From the NCBI RefSeq assembly GCF_002160255.1, contig NZ_NFKF01000007.1:1-64000 (forward strand): DNA of 64,000 bases, given 5' to 3'. The notes beneath the pieces were generated by a model, which searched no databases, was not told the origin of the DNA, and saw only the letters and a list, made by a program, of their open reading frames with translations. The DNA comes from Olsenella sp. An188 (GTDB lineage: Bacteria > Actinomycetota > Coriobacteriia > Coriobacteriales > Atopobiaceae). Both the position numbers and the translations under genes were made by a program. This document shows, piece by piece, positions 1-16,901 of this stretch (the first letter of the stretch is position 1; the number at the start of each line of letters is the position of its first letter).

Positions 1-109
1 TCGCAGTATCCGGTTCTCAAGGTGCTCCCGCGCAGGTCGCGGGACTCGCCTGCGTCGCTGCGCGGGGATTAACTATACGCACCCGAGGGGCCGGCGGGGG
101 CGGGAATCC
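1..109 (-). promoter_or_regulatory. Leader and promoter of a second rRNA operon (left of the window)
   Basis: These 109 bases are identical to 6600-6708, the promoter and early leader of the complete rRNA operon in this window. They include the -10 hexamer TATAGT (minus strand, complement of 72-77) and the CTTGAGAAC element seen in rRNA leaders. Identity stops at base 110. The simplest reading is that another 16S-23S-5S operon runs leftward out of the window, so two rRNA operons lie in tandem on the minus strand. The 16S gene itself is not visible. Confidence 0.85.
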
Positions 110-1525
110 GCATGTTCACGCTTCCTCCACAACTGGGTCGGGGCGGGGGGGCCGACGGGGCCGCGCCGGGGACGGAAGCTGTCGGGCAACATCTGCCTTT
201 GGACTCCATGAGGCGAGCCTAGTCCGCAGCGCCTCTCATGGGACGCATATGCCACGACCGCTCCCAGGCAACCCAAAACTAAAGTGCAGGCTAACCGCGA
301 CGCTCCTGTCGCAATCGTCAGTCTCAATTACCCTAACGACACATAGGGTGCGAAGCGGCGTCGGACACCACTCATCGGGACCGGCTTCGAGGCGCTGTTT
401 TCCGCGATCAAAACGTTAGCCCACCCGAAAGACCAATGCCGTTGATCGGCGCACACGAATACAGGGCCGGACCGCATCTGAACCTCGCGAAGCGACTGGA
501 CAATGCGCCCTCGAAGGCGGGGCCTGCCTGCAAGGCAAGAGATTCGGGTGCCTCGACGCCCAATCACCTCGCCGCAACTGAATCCGAGCAAAACGCAAGA
601 CGCTGTCAAGACATACGTAATGCGCTACTTTCTCGGAAACACTTTGATAGGGAATAGCGGGACGAAATACGCTCCGATGCACAACCTCGTTTCAGCGACC
701 GCGTGAGCTCATCGCATGATGAACGATTCGCCCAAAGGCGCACAGGACCCTAGCGTGAACAAAGACAAACAACAAGCCAGCGGTGAAGCCGGGACCTCCA
801 GCTCGCCCCCTAGCATCCCACGGGGCCCCGAGGCAACTAAGCGCAAGGCACATCAAGCAAGACGCATCAAAGTTGATGAAGCCGAACGCAGTAGAGCTTC
901 GCATGCGTTAACGGTAAGCCAACGTCAGGCGCAGTGCATTGCAGGTCGCCCCCCAGCATCTTCGAAACGGCTCGCACAACCCGAAGCGAATACCGTATCG
1001 CATTCAGAAAACAGTGCGCCAAGTCACGGGACCGTGACAGACAGCACGCCGGGCGCTCCGCTCACACGCCGCACCCCTAAGACCCAGGGGGCAAACTGGG
1101 GACACACGCCTAACTTGTCGCTCGACCCAACGCACCGCCCAGCCCTGACAGCCGGTCGAACCAGCGGCACCCCACCTCAGGCGCCCCTCAAAGCGACGGG
1201 CGATGGTCTCGAGCGCGGGAAGGCAGCCGGCATCAAGTACCCCTCTCCCGCTTCAAACCTCTTCAAATCGTACGTCGCATGCGCCCTTCGGGCATGCTTT
1301 GGCGAGAACGCGCGGAGCGGCTGTAGGAACGCCCTACGCGAGGCAAGGGTCGGCCTCCCGGGCGATTTACGCCCGCCTCCCCCTCTAAAGAAGCGATCCG
1401 GGGCATAGCCAACCCAAGACCTTTCCACCGCATGGCATGAGAAATAATCACCCGCTAATAAGGCGGGAAGAATGCTGGACAAAGGGAGCATGGCGCAAAG
1501 CCGACGGCCCCTCGCCCCGTACGCC
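110..1525. other. Gene-poor spacer between tandem rRNA operons
   Basis: I find no supportable gene here. Base composition is clearly less GC-rich than in the neighbouring genes and the open frames lack the strong third-position GC of genuine genes. The longest frame (716-1408, plus) has no convincing ribosome binding site and mixed codon use. Several short inverted repeats lie at 1275-1400 (for example GTAGG-AACGC-CCTAC near 1324 and GGGCG-ATTTA-CGCCC near 1360). They could mark an RNA or the decayed 3' trailer of the rRNA transcript. No tRNA cloverleaf was recognised. Confidence 0.5.
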
Positions 1526-1565
1526 GGAGGCCCCCTCCCCGGCCGCTGCCGGGGAGGGGGCCTCC
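1526..1565 (-). terminator. Terminator hairpin of the rRNA operon
   Basis: A perfect 18-bp inverted repeat (arms 1526-1543 and 1548-1565, loop of 4) lies about 20 bases beyond the 5S gene in the transcribed direction. The stem is entirely G/C apart from two positions. No long T run follows. Position and strength make it the likely terminator or 3' processing hairpin of the rRNA transcript. Confidence 0.8.
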
Positions 1566-1586
1566 GCGCGCGAAAATGCCCCTTGT

Positions 1587-1705
1587 TGGTCAGCGACGTC
1601 CTGCTCTCCCACGGACTGACTCCGCAGTACCATCGGCGCTCGGGGGCTTAACTTCCGGGTTCGGAATGGGACCGGGTGTGCCTCCCCTGCCATGGTCGCT
1701 GACCA
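1587..1705 (-). rRNA. rrf: 5S ribosomal RNA
   Basis: The minus strand reads as a typical bacterial 5S rRNA. The closing helix pairs GGTCAGCG with CGCTGACC, the CCCATTCCGAACCCGGAAGT loop region is present, and the length is about 119 bases. It is the last gene of the 16S-23S-5S operon, about 100 bases after the 23S gene. The outer stem extends several pairs further on both sides (ATGCCCC / GGGGCAT), so the ends are good to a few bases only. Confidence 0.93.
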
Positions 1706-1807
1706 ACAAGGGGCATTCTGCTGAAGGGGGCGCGTCGCCGTGCCCTCAGGGCCGCACAGCGTGACGTCGATCCCCCCGATCGCTCGGGCAAGTGATGCCG
1801 ATGAAGA

Positions 1808-6452
<4,645 letters not shown>

Positions 6453-6720
6453 ATGAGAGACGGCGTGAGCCGTCTTCGCTTCGTGTGGTCGGTCCGTCCC
6501 GTCCATAGATCCCGCTGATCTCGGATTCAGTGAAATTGACGTTCTGACATGTGAGTCAGATTTCGATTTCGCTAAAGTCTGTCTTCGTCGATCTTTCGAT
6601 CGCAGTATCCGGTTCTCAAGGTGCTCCCGCGCAGGTCGCGGGACTCGCCTGCGTCGCTGCGCGGGGATTAACTATACGCACCCGAGGGGCCGGCGGGGGC
6701 GGGAATCCTGCCCTCCACAG
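6453..6720 (-). promoter_or_regulatory. rRNA operon promoter and leader
   Basis: On the minus strand a -10 hexamer TATAGT (complement of 6671-6676) is followed by about 215 bases of leader before the 16S gene. The region 17 bases further upstream is GC-rich with no TTGACA-like -35. The leader carries the conserved element ACCTTGAGAACCGGATA (near 6605-6625), shared with the spacer. Bases 6600-6708 are repeated exactly at 1-109, which supports a conserved rRNA promoter. The promoter lies only about 50 bases beyond the stop codon of the upstream pgm-like gene, with no terminator between. Confidence 0.75.
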
Positions 6721-6747
6721 AGTCTTCACATTCGGTGCCCGATGAGG

Positions 6748-8151
6748 CTAGAAGCCGGATCGGACGAGGCCGCAGGCGGCGGAAAGCAGCTCGTCTCTGT
6801 CACGCGCCGTCGCCGCCTCCGCGTAGACCCTCACGACCGAGCTGGTTCGCGAGGGGCGCACGAGCACCCAGGAGTCGTCCTCAAACTGCACCTTGAGACC
6901 GTCAGCGTGCGAGACCTCGACCGGCTCGCGCCCCGCGAGGGCGCCGGGGTTGAGACCGGGCAGCACGTTTCTGAAGGCCTGGCTCGTCGCCGACTCGAGG
7001 CGAAGGTCACGCCTTGCGTAGGACATCGACCCAATCGCCCCCTCGAGCTCGCTGACCATGCTCGAGAGCGTCTTTCCCGAGCGGGCAAGCATCTCGACGG
7101 CAAGCAGGCACACCAGAAGTCCGTCGCGCTCGCGCAGGTGATCCGGAACGCAGACTCCGCCGTACTCCTCGACGCCCATGACCACGTCCGACTCGAGCGT
7201 CTCGCGGTAGATCCGCGAGAATCCGACGGGTACGCGCGTCACCTCGCAGCCGAGGCGCTCGGCCTCGCGGTCGATGCAGGCCGAGCAGGTGAGCGTCGTC
7301 ACGACGCGCCCGCGGGACCCGTGCGCCATCACGAGGTCGCCCAGGACCATCGGCACGAGCACGCGCGCCGGCAGCAGGACGCCGCGCTCGTCCACGACGC
7401 CGGCGCGGTCGCCGTCCCCGTCGAGGAGCACACCCAGCTGCGCGCCGTGGGCGACCACGGCCTGCTCGCACGCGTCCGCCCAGGGGTCCCGCGGGTCGGG
7501 GTGGATGCCGCCGAAGTCCTCGCGCTGCTCGACATGTATCTCGACCGCGTCGCAGCCCGCCTCCGTGAGCAGACGCGCAAGGTGCCCCGAGGCAGCCCCG
7601 TACATGGCGTCGACCACGACCCTGGGGCGGGCGGAAGAGATCGCGCCTCGGTCGACGCGGGCGAGAAGTGCCTCGAGGTAGGGGCTCACCAGGTCGCTCT
7701 CCTCGAAGGCCCCGCGCCCGCTCGGCGGGGTGAGCGAGATCGCTCGCTCGAGGGCGTCGATGAAGTCGCGCGTCGCCGGACCGCCGTCGGCGCCACGCAC
7801 GAGCAGCCCGCCGTACTCGCAGGACAGCTCGCTTGCCGTGATGACAACGGAGCCCACCGCCGCGGGGTCGTTAGCGCAGGCCCACGCGACCACGGGGGTC
7901 GGGCAGGGAGCGTCGGAGACCCTCACCACGAGGCCGTACGAGGCGATGACGCCGGCGGCGAGACGCGCGAGCTCGACGGAGTCGTGACGCGTGTCATACC
8001 CCACGTAGACCGTCGCCCCCGGGGCGTCATCCGCCCACAGGAGCCCGAGCGCGTCGGCGACGCGTGCCACCGAGTCGGCGTCGAAGCCGTCGTCGAAGCG
8101 CGCTCGCCAGCCGTCGTTGCCAAAGCGGATGATGTCGCCGCGCCTATCCAA
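6748..8151 (-). CDS. Phosphohexomutase (phosphoglucomutase/phosphomannomutase-like)
   Basis: This 467-residue alpha-D-phosphohexomutase family enzyme moves phosphate between C1 and C6 of hexose phosphates in the cytoplasm. The metal-binding DGDGDR loop is at 244-249, the catalytic Ser107 lies in TASELS, the sugar-binding loop is GVEEYGG at 326-332, and the phosphate-binding loop is RPSRTSS at 432-438. The catalytic loop is normally TASHNP and the sugar loop GEESGG, so both are altered here and substrate preference cannot be assigned. The start is TTG with a GGAG site, and the gene overlaps the end of galU by 8 bases. Coupling to galU suggests glucose-6-phosphate to UDP-glucose supply for envelope glycans. 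Confidence 0.85.
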   Translation of the reverse strand: MDRRGDIIRFGNDGWRARFDDGFDADSVARVADALGLLWADDAPGATVYVGYDTRHDSVELARLAAGVIASYGLVVRVSDAPCPTPVVAWACANDPAAVGSVVITASELSCEYGGLLVRGADGGPATRDFIDALERAISLTPPSGRGAFEESDLVSPYLEALLARVDRGAISSARPRVVVDAMYGAASGHLARLLTEAGCDAVEIHVEQREDFGGIHPDPRDPWADACEQAVVAHGAQLGVLLDGDGDRAGVVDERGVLLPARVLVPMVLGDLVMAHGSRGRVVTTLTCSACIDREAERLGCEVTRVPVGFSRIYRETLESDVVMGVEEYGGVCVPDHLRERDGLLVCLLAVEMLARSGKTLSSMVSELEGAIGSMSYARRDLRLESATSQAFRNVLPGLNPGALAGREPVEVSHADGLKVQFEDDSWVLVRPSRTSSVVRVYAEAATARDRDELLSAACGLVRSGF

Positions 8152-9049
8152 GGAGCTCCGCGTCCTTCTCGCCGAGCGCCTCCCTGAACGCGCCGACCTG
8201 GGAGGGGTCCTCGAGGGCCATGCGGGCGTTGGTGGCCGCCCAGGCAGCCGGGGTCCCGGTGTCGCAGCCCTCGGCGGGGTCGACGACGAGCGCGTACATC
8301 TCCTCCTCGGCGAGCAGGCGCTCCATGGCGTCGGTCAGCTGGATCTCGTTGCCGGCGCCGGGACCCTGCGTGGCAAGGAGCTCCATGATGCGCGGCGAGA
8401 GCAGGTAGCGGCCCACGATGAACAGGTGCGACGGGGCGTACTCGGGGCGGGGCTTCTCGACGAGGCCCGTGACCTTCCAGACTGCGCCCTCCTGCTCGCC
8501 GGAGGCGTCGGTGCCCGGCAGGCACCCGACGCACTCGCCCGCGATGATGCCGTAGCGGCTCACCTGGTCGGCAGGCACCGGGGCCACCGCGATCACGGAC
8601 GCGCCGTTGTGCTCGCGCGAGACCTCCGCCATGCGCACGCACATCTTGCGGTCGGGCACGAAGTAGTCGCCGAGAAGGACGAAGAAGGGCTCGCGGTCGA
8701 TCTCGTCGGCGGCCTGCAGGACCGCGTGACCGAGGCCGCGCGCCTCGTCCTGGTAGACGAAGGAGACCGGCAGCGTGGAGGCCTCGTGCACACGGGCCGC
8801 CTCGGCGGTCTTGCCGCGCTTGCGCAGCATGGACTCGAAGGTGTGGTCGACCGAGAAGTACTGCTCGATCTGGGGCTTCTCGTGAGAGTTGACGATCACG
8901 ACGCCGTCGACCCCCTCGGGCTCGAGCGCCTCCTCGACCACGTACTGGATGACGGGCTTGTCGAGGACCGGAAGGAGCTCCTTGGGGGTGCACTTGGTTG
9001 CGGGGAGGAAGCGCGTGCCGAGGCCGGCGGCGGGGATGATTGCCTTCAT
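8144..9049 (-). CDS. galU: UTP-glucose-1-phosphate uridylyltransferase
   Basis: GalU (301 residues) makes UDP-glucose from UTP and glucose-1-phosphate. The nucleotidyltransferase signature GLGTRFLPATK is at 9-19, followed by the KELLPVLDKP segment and a GLGHAV motif, all typical of bacterial GalU. The length fits the family (about 290-300). The start at 9049 was chosen because the conserved MKAIIPAAG begins there with a GAAAGGGA site a few bases upstream; an earlier in-frame start would add an unconserved N-terminus. It is followed with overlap by the phosphohexomutase, an operon that makes glucose-1-phosphate and then UDP-glucose. Confidence 0.93.
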   Translation of the reverse strand: MKAIIPAAGLGTRFLPATKCTPKELLPVLDKPVIQYVVEEALEPEGVDGVVIVNSHEKPQIEQYFSVDHTFESMLRKRGKTAEAARVHEASTLPVSFVYQDEARGLGHAVLQAADEIDREPFFVLLGDYFVPDRKMCVRMAEVSREHNGASVIAVAPVPADQVSRYGIIAGECVGCLPGTDASGEQEGAVWKVTGLVEKPRPEYAPSHLFIVGRYLLSPRIMELLATQGPGAGNEIQLTDAMERLLAEEEMYALVVDPAEGCDTGTPAAWAATNARMALEDPSQVGAFREALGEKDAELLG

Positions 9050-9163
9050 GATCGTTTCCCTTTCGGTAGGTTCGCTCTGGTTCGCCACGCATGCGCGGCG
9101 GCACTCAGAACATACCCCAACGGGCGGGCGTCGTTTCGCACGCGCCGACAAGCGGACGAAGAA

Positions 9164-9192
9164 GCGCGCCCTCCGTCATGGGGAGGGCGCGC
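9164..9192 (-). terminator. Terminator after the MntR-like gene
   Basis: An inverted repeat (GCGCGCCCTCC at 9164-9174 pairing with GGAGGGCGCGC at 9182-9192) lies 40 bases beyond the stop codon of the regulator at 9233-9658, followed on the minus strand by a CTTCTTCG stretch. It separates that gene from galU. Confidence 0.7.
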
Positions 9193-9232
9193 CATCACAG
9201 GTCGTTCACATGTGGGGGAGGGGGCTGAAAAA

Positions 9233-9658
9233 CTAGTCGGGGACGACGATTCCCTGGCGCTCCAGGTAGCCGATGAGCCGCTGCATGGTGTCCTCGGACA
9301 GGACGTGCTCCATGAGGCAGGCCTCGCCGTCCGCGACCTCGGGATCGACGCCGAGGTCGGACTCGAGGAAGGTCCGCAGCGCGCGGTGCGCGCGCCAGAC
9401 GAGCGCGGCGTAGCTCCTCCCCTCCTCGGTGAGCGTCACGCGGCCGTAGCGGCTCTGCGAGACCATGCCCGACTCCTTGAGCGTGGAGAGTGCCTTGTTC
9501 ACGCTCGCCTTGGAGACCCCGAGCTGCTCGGCAACGTCGACGGAGCGCACCGAGCCGTCGCCGTCAGCGCCCTCCAGGGAGATGCGGTAGATGGCCTCGA
9601 GGTAGTCCTCGCCGGCCCGGCTCAGGGCGTGGCTGTCCTGTGCGCACGCGTTGGTCAT
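9233..9658 (-). CDS. DtxR/MntR-family metal-dependent regulator
   Basis: A 141-residue protein with an N-terminal winged helix-turn-helix (residues about 12-75, including EDYLEAIY and a VSKASVNKALSTL recognition region) and a metal-binding, dimerisation domain with LMEHVLSEDTMQRL. This is the architecture of short manganese/iron-sensing DtxR proteins such as MntR, which repress metal uptake genes when the metal is bound; the SH3-like third domain is absent. No metal transporter gene lies nearby, so the ion is not settled. The start ATG at 9658 has a GAGGGGGAG site. It is 35 bases downstream of murA and may be cotranscribed with it. Confidence 0.85.
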   Translation of the reverse strand: MTNACAQDSHALSRAGEDYLEAIYRISLEGADGDGSVRSVDVAEQLGVSKASVNKALSTLKESGMVSQSRYGRVTLTEEGRSYAALVWRAHRALRTFLESDLGVDPEVADGEACLMEHVLSEDTMQRLIGYLERQGIVVPD

Positions 9659-9693
9659 GGTCTTCTCCCCCTCTGCGGTGGTCGGCGACGCCG

Positions 9694-10974
9694 CTACAGG
9701 ACGTCCTCCTCGTCGGGCAGCTCCGCGCGCCTGATGCGGGCGCCGAGCGCGGAGAGCTTCTCGACGAAGCCCTCGTAGCCGCGGTCGATGTGGTGGATGT
9801 CGGACACCGTGGTGATGCCGTCGGCCACGAGGCCCGCCATCACGAGCGCGGCGCCCCCGCGCAGGTCGGGCGACTTGACCTGCGTGCCCGAGAAGCCGTC
9901 GACGCCGTGCACGATGGCGTGGTGCCCCTCGATCACGATGTCGGCGCCCATGCGGGAGAGCTCGCTCGCGAACATGAAGCGGTTCTCGAAGACGTTCTCG
10001 GTGATGACGCAGCTCCCCTTGGCAAGCGCGAGCAGGCACATGGTCTGGGCCTGCATGTCGGTCGGAAAGCCGGGGAACGGCAGGGTCTGGATGTCAGTGG
10101 GTGCGAGCGGGCGGTCACGCCACACGGTGCAGCACCGCTCCCCGCGCTCGACCGAGGCCCCCATCTGCTCGTACTTCTTGAGGACGAGGCCGAGGTGCTT
10201 GGGGTCGAAGCCGCGGACCGTGACCGGGTCGCCGGCGAGCGCGCCGATGGCGAGGAAGGTCCCGGCCTCGATGCGGTCCCCCACCACCTTGTGCGTGACG
10301 GGGTGGAGCTCAGAGACGCCCTCGATCTCGATCACGGGCGAACCGGCGCCGGAGATCTTGGCGCCCATCTCGTTGAGCATGAGGGCGAGGTCGACGATCT
10401 CGGGCTCGCGCGCGGCGTTGTCGATCGTGGTGGTGCCCTTGGCGAAGACCGAGGCCATCATGAGGTTCTCGGTGGCGCCGACGCTCGCGAAGGAGAGCGT
10501 CACCGTGTCGCCGACCAGGCCGTTCGGGGCACTCGCGTGGATGTTGCCGTGGTCGACCCTGAACTCGACCCCGAGGGCCTCGAGGCCGAGGATGTGCATG
10601 TCGATCTTGCGGGCACCGATGTTGCAGCCGCCCGGCATGGCCACGACGGCGCGCCCGAAGCGCGAGAGCAGGGGGCCGAGAACCGCGGTGGAGGCGCGCA
10701 TCTGCGCGACGAGGTGGTAGGGGGTCTCCCATGAGTCGACCGTCGAGGTGTCGATCTTGAGCTCGTGCTCGTTGACGACCTCGATGCGCGCCCCGATGTT
10801 CTTCAGGACCTTGCCCATGACGTGGACGTCAGCGATGTTGGGGACGTTGGTGAGCGTGGTGACCCCGGGCGCCATGATGGTCGCCGCCATGAGCTTGAGC
10901 GCCGAGTTCTTGGCTCCCTCGACGCGCACCTCGCCCGTGACGCGGTGTCCGCCCTCTACCTGAATGACGTCCAT
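9694..10974 (-). CDS. murA: UDP-N-acetylglucosamine 1-carboxyvinyltransferase
   Basis: MurA (426 residues) transfers enolpyruvate from phosphoenolpyruvate to UDP-GlcNAc, the first committed step of peptidoglycan synthesis. The active-site cysteine that fosfomycin modifies is present (Cys117 in PGGCNIGAR), as is the substrate-binding Lys-Asn pair in GAKNSALK (22-23). The length is standard. It sits directly after atpC on the same strand (12 bases), so it probably shares a transcript with the ATP synthase operon; the atp-murA order is common in Gram-positive bacteria. Confidence 0.95.
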   Translation of the reverse strand: MDVIQVEGGHRVTGEVRVEGAKNSALKLMAATIMAPGVTTLTNVPNIADVHVMGKVLKNIGARIEVVNEHELKIDTSTVDSWETPYHLVAQMRASTAVLGPLLSRFGRAVVAMPGGCNIGARKIDMHILGLEALGVEFRVDHGNIHASAPNGLVGDTVTLSFASVGATENLMMASVFAKGTTTIDNAAREPEIVDLALMLNEMGAKISGAGSPVIEIEGVSELHPVTHKVVGDRIEAGTFLAIGALAGDPVTVRGFDPKHLGLVLKKYEQMGASVERGERCCTVWRDRPLAPTDIQTLPFPGFPTDMQAQTMCLLALAKGSCVITENVFENRFMFASELSRMGADIVIEGHHAIVHGVDGFSGTQVKSPDLRGGAALVMAGLVADGITTVSDIHHIDRGYEGFVEKLSALGARIRRAELPDEEDVL

Positions 10975-10986
10975 GAAACCTCCGTG

Positions 10987-11421
10987 CTAGCGGGGGGCCG
11001 AGGCGGCACTTCCCCTCACCTGCTTGAGCAGGAGGTTGCACCACCTTATCTTGCTCTCATAATATGCGCGCCGGTGGTCGCCCTCGTCAATCTCCTCGAG
11101 GTGCTCGATCGCCTCGTCGCGCGTCTCGCGGACGACGTCCTCGTCGATGTCGTCGACGAGGCGGGCGTGGTCGGCGAGGATGATGACCTCGTCGTTCTCG
11201 ATCTCGGCGTAGCCGCCGGAGACGACGACGTCGTACTCCCCGCCCCCGTCGGCCGCCGTGCGCGTGATGCGGACGACGCCGTCGCCGAGCGCCACGATCT
11301 CCGCGGCGTGGCCGGGCCACACGCCCAGCTCGCCGGCGTAGGTGACAAGGACGAGGCTCGCCGCCGGCCCCCGGAAGAGCTGGCGGTCGGGCCGCACGAA
11401 CTGGCAGGTGAGCTCAGCCAT
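10987..11421 (-). CDS. atpC: ATP synthase F1 subunit epsilon
   Basis: A 144-residue epsilon subunit, part of the central stalk that couples rotation to catalysis and can restrain ATP hydrolysis. The N-terminal beta-sandwich is recognisable from TYAGELGVWPGHAAEIVAL and GGYAEIENDEVIILAD, followed by a helical C-terminal hairpin with an ESKIRW segment. The start at 11421 is chosen as the only plausible start after atpD; the gap is 8 bases. It is the last subunit gene of the operon. Confidence 0.92.
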   Translation of the reverse strand: MAELTCQFVRPDRQLFRGPAASLVLVTYAGELGVWPGHAAEIVALGDGVVRITRTAADGGGEYDVVVSGGYAEIENDEVIILADHARLVDDIDEDVVRETRDEAIEHLEEIDEGDHRRAYYESKIRWCNLLLKQVRGSAASAPR

Positions 11422-11429
11422 GACGCTCC

Positions 11430-15480
<4,051 letters not shown>

Positions 15481-15484
<4 letters not shown>

Positions 15485-15954
15485 TTCTCCTCACCTCCGA
15501 TGAACGAAGAGGAAAGCGTCTTTCTGATGTTGGCGAGCTGGGCGCGCACGGAGGCGTCGTAGCGCTTGCCGCGCACCTCGAGCATGATGCCGCCGATGAT
15601 CTTGGGGTCAACGCGCTCGACGAGGTAGACGGGGGCGCCGAGGTCCTTCTCGGCCTTGGCGCGCACCTTGGCGCGCAGGTCGTCGTCCATGGGGACGGCG
15701 GTGGTCACCGTCACGGAGACGGTGGTGTCATGCGCGTCGAGAAGCTCCTTGTAGTGCTTGGCCACCTCGGCGACGAGGTCGAGGTCGTCCTCGCGCTGCA
15801 TGGCGGCGAGGGTCTCCAGCACCTCGGGGGAGAACTTCCGGGCGTGCTGCCACTGGACGAGGTCGGCGTTGGCACGCCCCTCCGAGCGGGCGGCCTCCAT
15901 GAGGGCCCGCGTGTACGCCTCAACCTTCTCGGCGTCTGCGCGCTTAGTTGCCAT
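15481..15954 (-). CDS. atpH: ATP synthase F1 subunit delta
   Basis: A 157-residue delta subunit (the OSCP type of the peripheral stalk). The conserved C-terminal segment [26 protein letters not shown] is clear; the N-terminal helical domain is less conserved, as usual. It is shorter than the typical 175-180 residues. Its start overlaps the end of atpF by 11 bases and its stop overlaps the atpA start, consistent with tight coupling. Confidence 0.9.
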
Positions 15955-16555
15955 CTGAGCTGCCCACTTCCGCCAGGTACTTCTCGGCGAGGCGACGCTG
16001 GTCCTCCTCGCTCAGGCTGTCGCCGATGATCTTGGTGGCGATCTCGACGGAGAGGTCGACCACGGAGCTGGAGAGCTCGATCATGGCCTTGTGACGCTCG
16101 GACTCGAGCGCGCCGTGGGCCTTGGCGATGACGTCGGCCGCCTCGTGCTGTGCCTTGGCGAGGATGCGGGCGCGCTCCTCCTCTGCCTCCTTCTTGGCGC
16201 GGGCGACGATGGCCTCGGCCTCGTGGCGCGCCTCGACGATCTTCTCGTCGTACGCGCGGGCCTGGCTGGCCGCCTCGACCTTGGAGCGCTCCGCCTCGTC
16301 GAGGTCGGACTGGATCTTCTCCTGGCGCTTCTCCATCATCGAGAGGACCTGCGGCCAGACGAGCTTGGCCAGCACCGCCCAGATGATGAGGAAGGCGATA
16401 AGCGCGGGGATGAACTCGGCGGGCTTGGGGATCAGGATGTCCGCACCCACCGCAGACTCCTCGGCCAGCGCCACCGTAGGCAGCGAGCAGGCGAGAAGCG
16501 CCGAAGCGCCGACGACTCCCACCCCGGCCAGAAGCCTTCTCGAAGTGTTCTTCAT
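15944..16555 (-). CDS. atpF: ATP synthase F0 subunit b
   Basis: A 203-residue peripheral stalk subunit: one membrane segment (about 48-70, FIPALIAFLIIWAVLAKLVW) followed by a long charged helix typical of subunit b, ending in the delta-binding region. The oddity is an extra N-terminus of about 30 residues that looks like a signal peptide: Lys/Arg start, a hydrophobic core and ALLAC at 21-25, close to a lipobox. Cleavage or lipidation would place this end outside the membrane, as expected for subunit b topology. The ATG at 16555 is chosen because GGAGG lies just upstream; an in-frame TTG exists 12 bases earlier. Confidence 0.92.
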   Translation of the reverse strand: MKNTSRRLLAGVGVVGASALLACSLPTVALAEESAVGADILIPKPAEFIPALIAFLIIWAVLAKLVWPQVLSMMEKRQEKIQSDLDEAERSKVEAASQARAYDEKIVEARHEAEAIVARAKKEAEEERARILAKAQHEAADVIAKAHGALESERHKAMIELSSSVVDLSVEIATKIIGDSLSEEDQRRLAEKYLAEVGSSDGN

Positions 16556-16585
16556 GCTTGCCTCCAACTCGCTCGTGCGACAGCC

Positions 16586-16789
16586 CTACTTGACGATCAG
16601 GCTGACGACGAAGCCGATGAGGGCGAGGGCCTCGACGAAGGCCGAGCCCAGGATGAAGACCGTGAACAGACGGCCCTGGACCTCAGGCTGACGAGCCATG
16701 CCCTGCGCGACGCCACTGGCGGCAAGGCCAATGCCGATGCCAGCGCCAATGACACCGAGACCATAACCAACGACACCGAGAGCTCCCAC
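16586..16789 (-). CDS. atpE: ATP synthase F0 subunit c
   Basis: A 67-residue proteolipid with two membrane helices joined by the polar loop ARQPEVQG. The ion-carrying acid is Glu53 in GSAFVEALALIG. The position that holds Gln in sodium-binding c subunits is Ile, and the residue after the Glu is Ala rather than Ser/Thr, so a proton ring is predicted (inference from known sodium signatures). The start is GTG with a strong AAAGGAGG site. Subunit c is needed in many copies, and the strong site fits that. Confidence 0.94.
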   Translation of the reverse strand: MGALGVVGYGLGVIGAGIGIGLAASGVAQGMARQPEVQGRLFTVFILGSAFVEALALIGFVVSLIVK

Positions 16790-16901
16790 TGTTCCTCCTT
16801 TGACATTCGCCCCGGGCTCCTTGTTTGCCGGCGGCGAGTTTCAAACCAACGTTTATGCACGGCGGGCAGACGCCCGCGAGTTGCCTGATAGCAGCGGCCG
16901 A

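Noticed and set aside
716-1408. 230-residue open frame on the plus strand in the rRNA spacer
   Set aside because: Codon use lacks the strong third-position G/C bias of all genuine genes here, no ribosome binding site precedes the ATG, and the translated sequence is low in hydrophobic residues with no motif. A transferred gene cannot be excluded but is not supported.
1270-1410. Cluster of small hairpins in the spacer as a tRNA or small RNA
   Set aside because: Three inverted repeats are visible but they do not form a tRNA fold, and I see no promoter-terminator pair to support a defined RNA.
8117-9778. Long plus-strand frame (over 500 codons) opposite galU and the regulator gene
   Set aside because: Mirror frame created by GC-rich codons of the real minus-strand genes; no start site, no recognisable domain, and it crosses the intergenic region and terminator.
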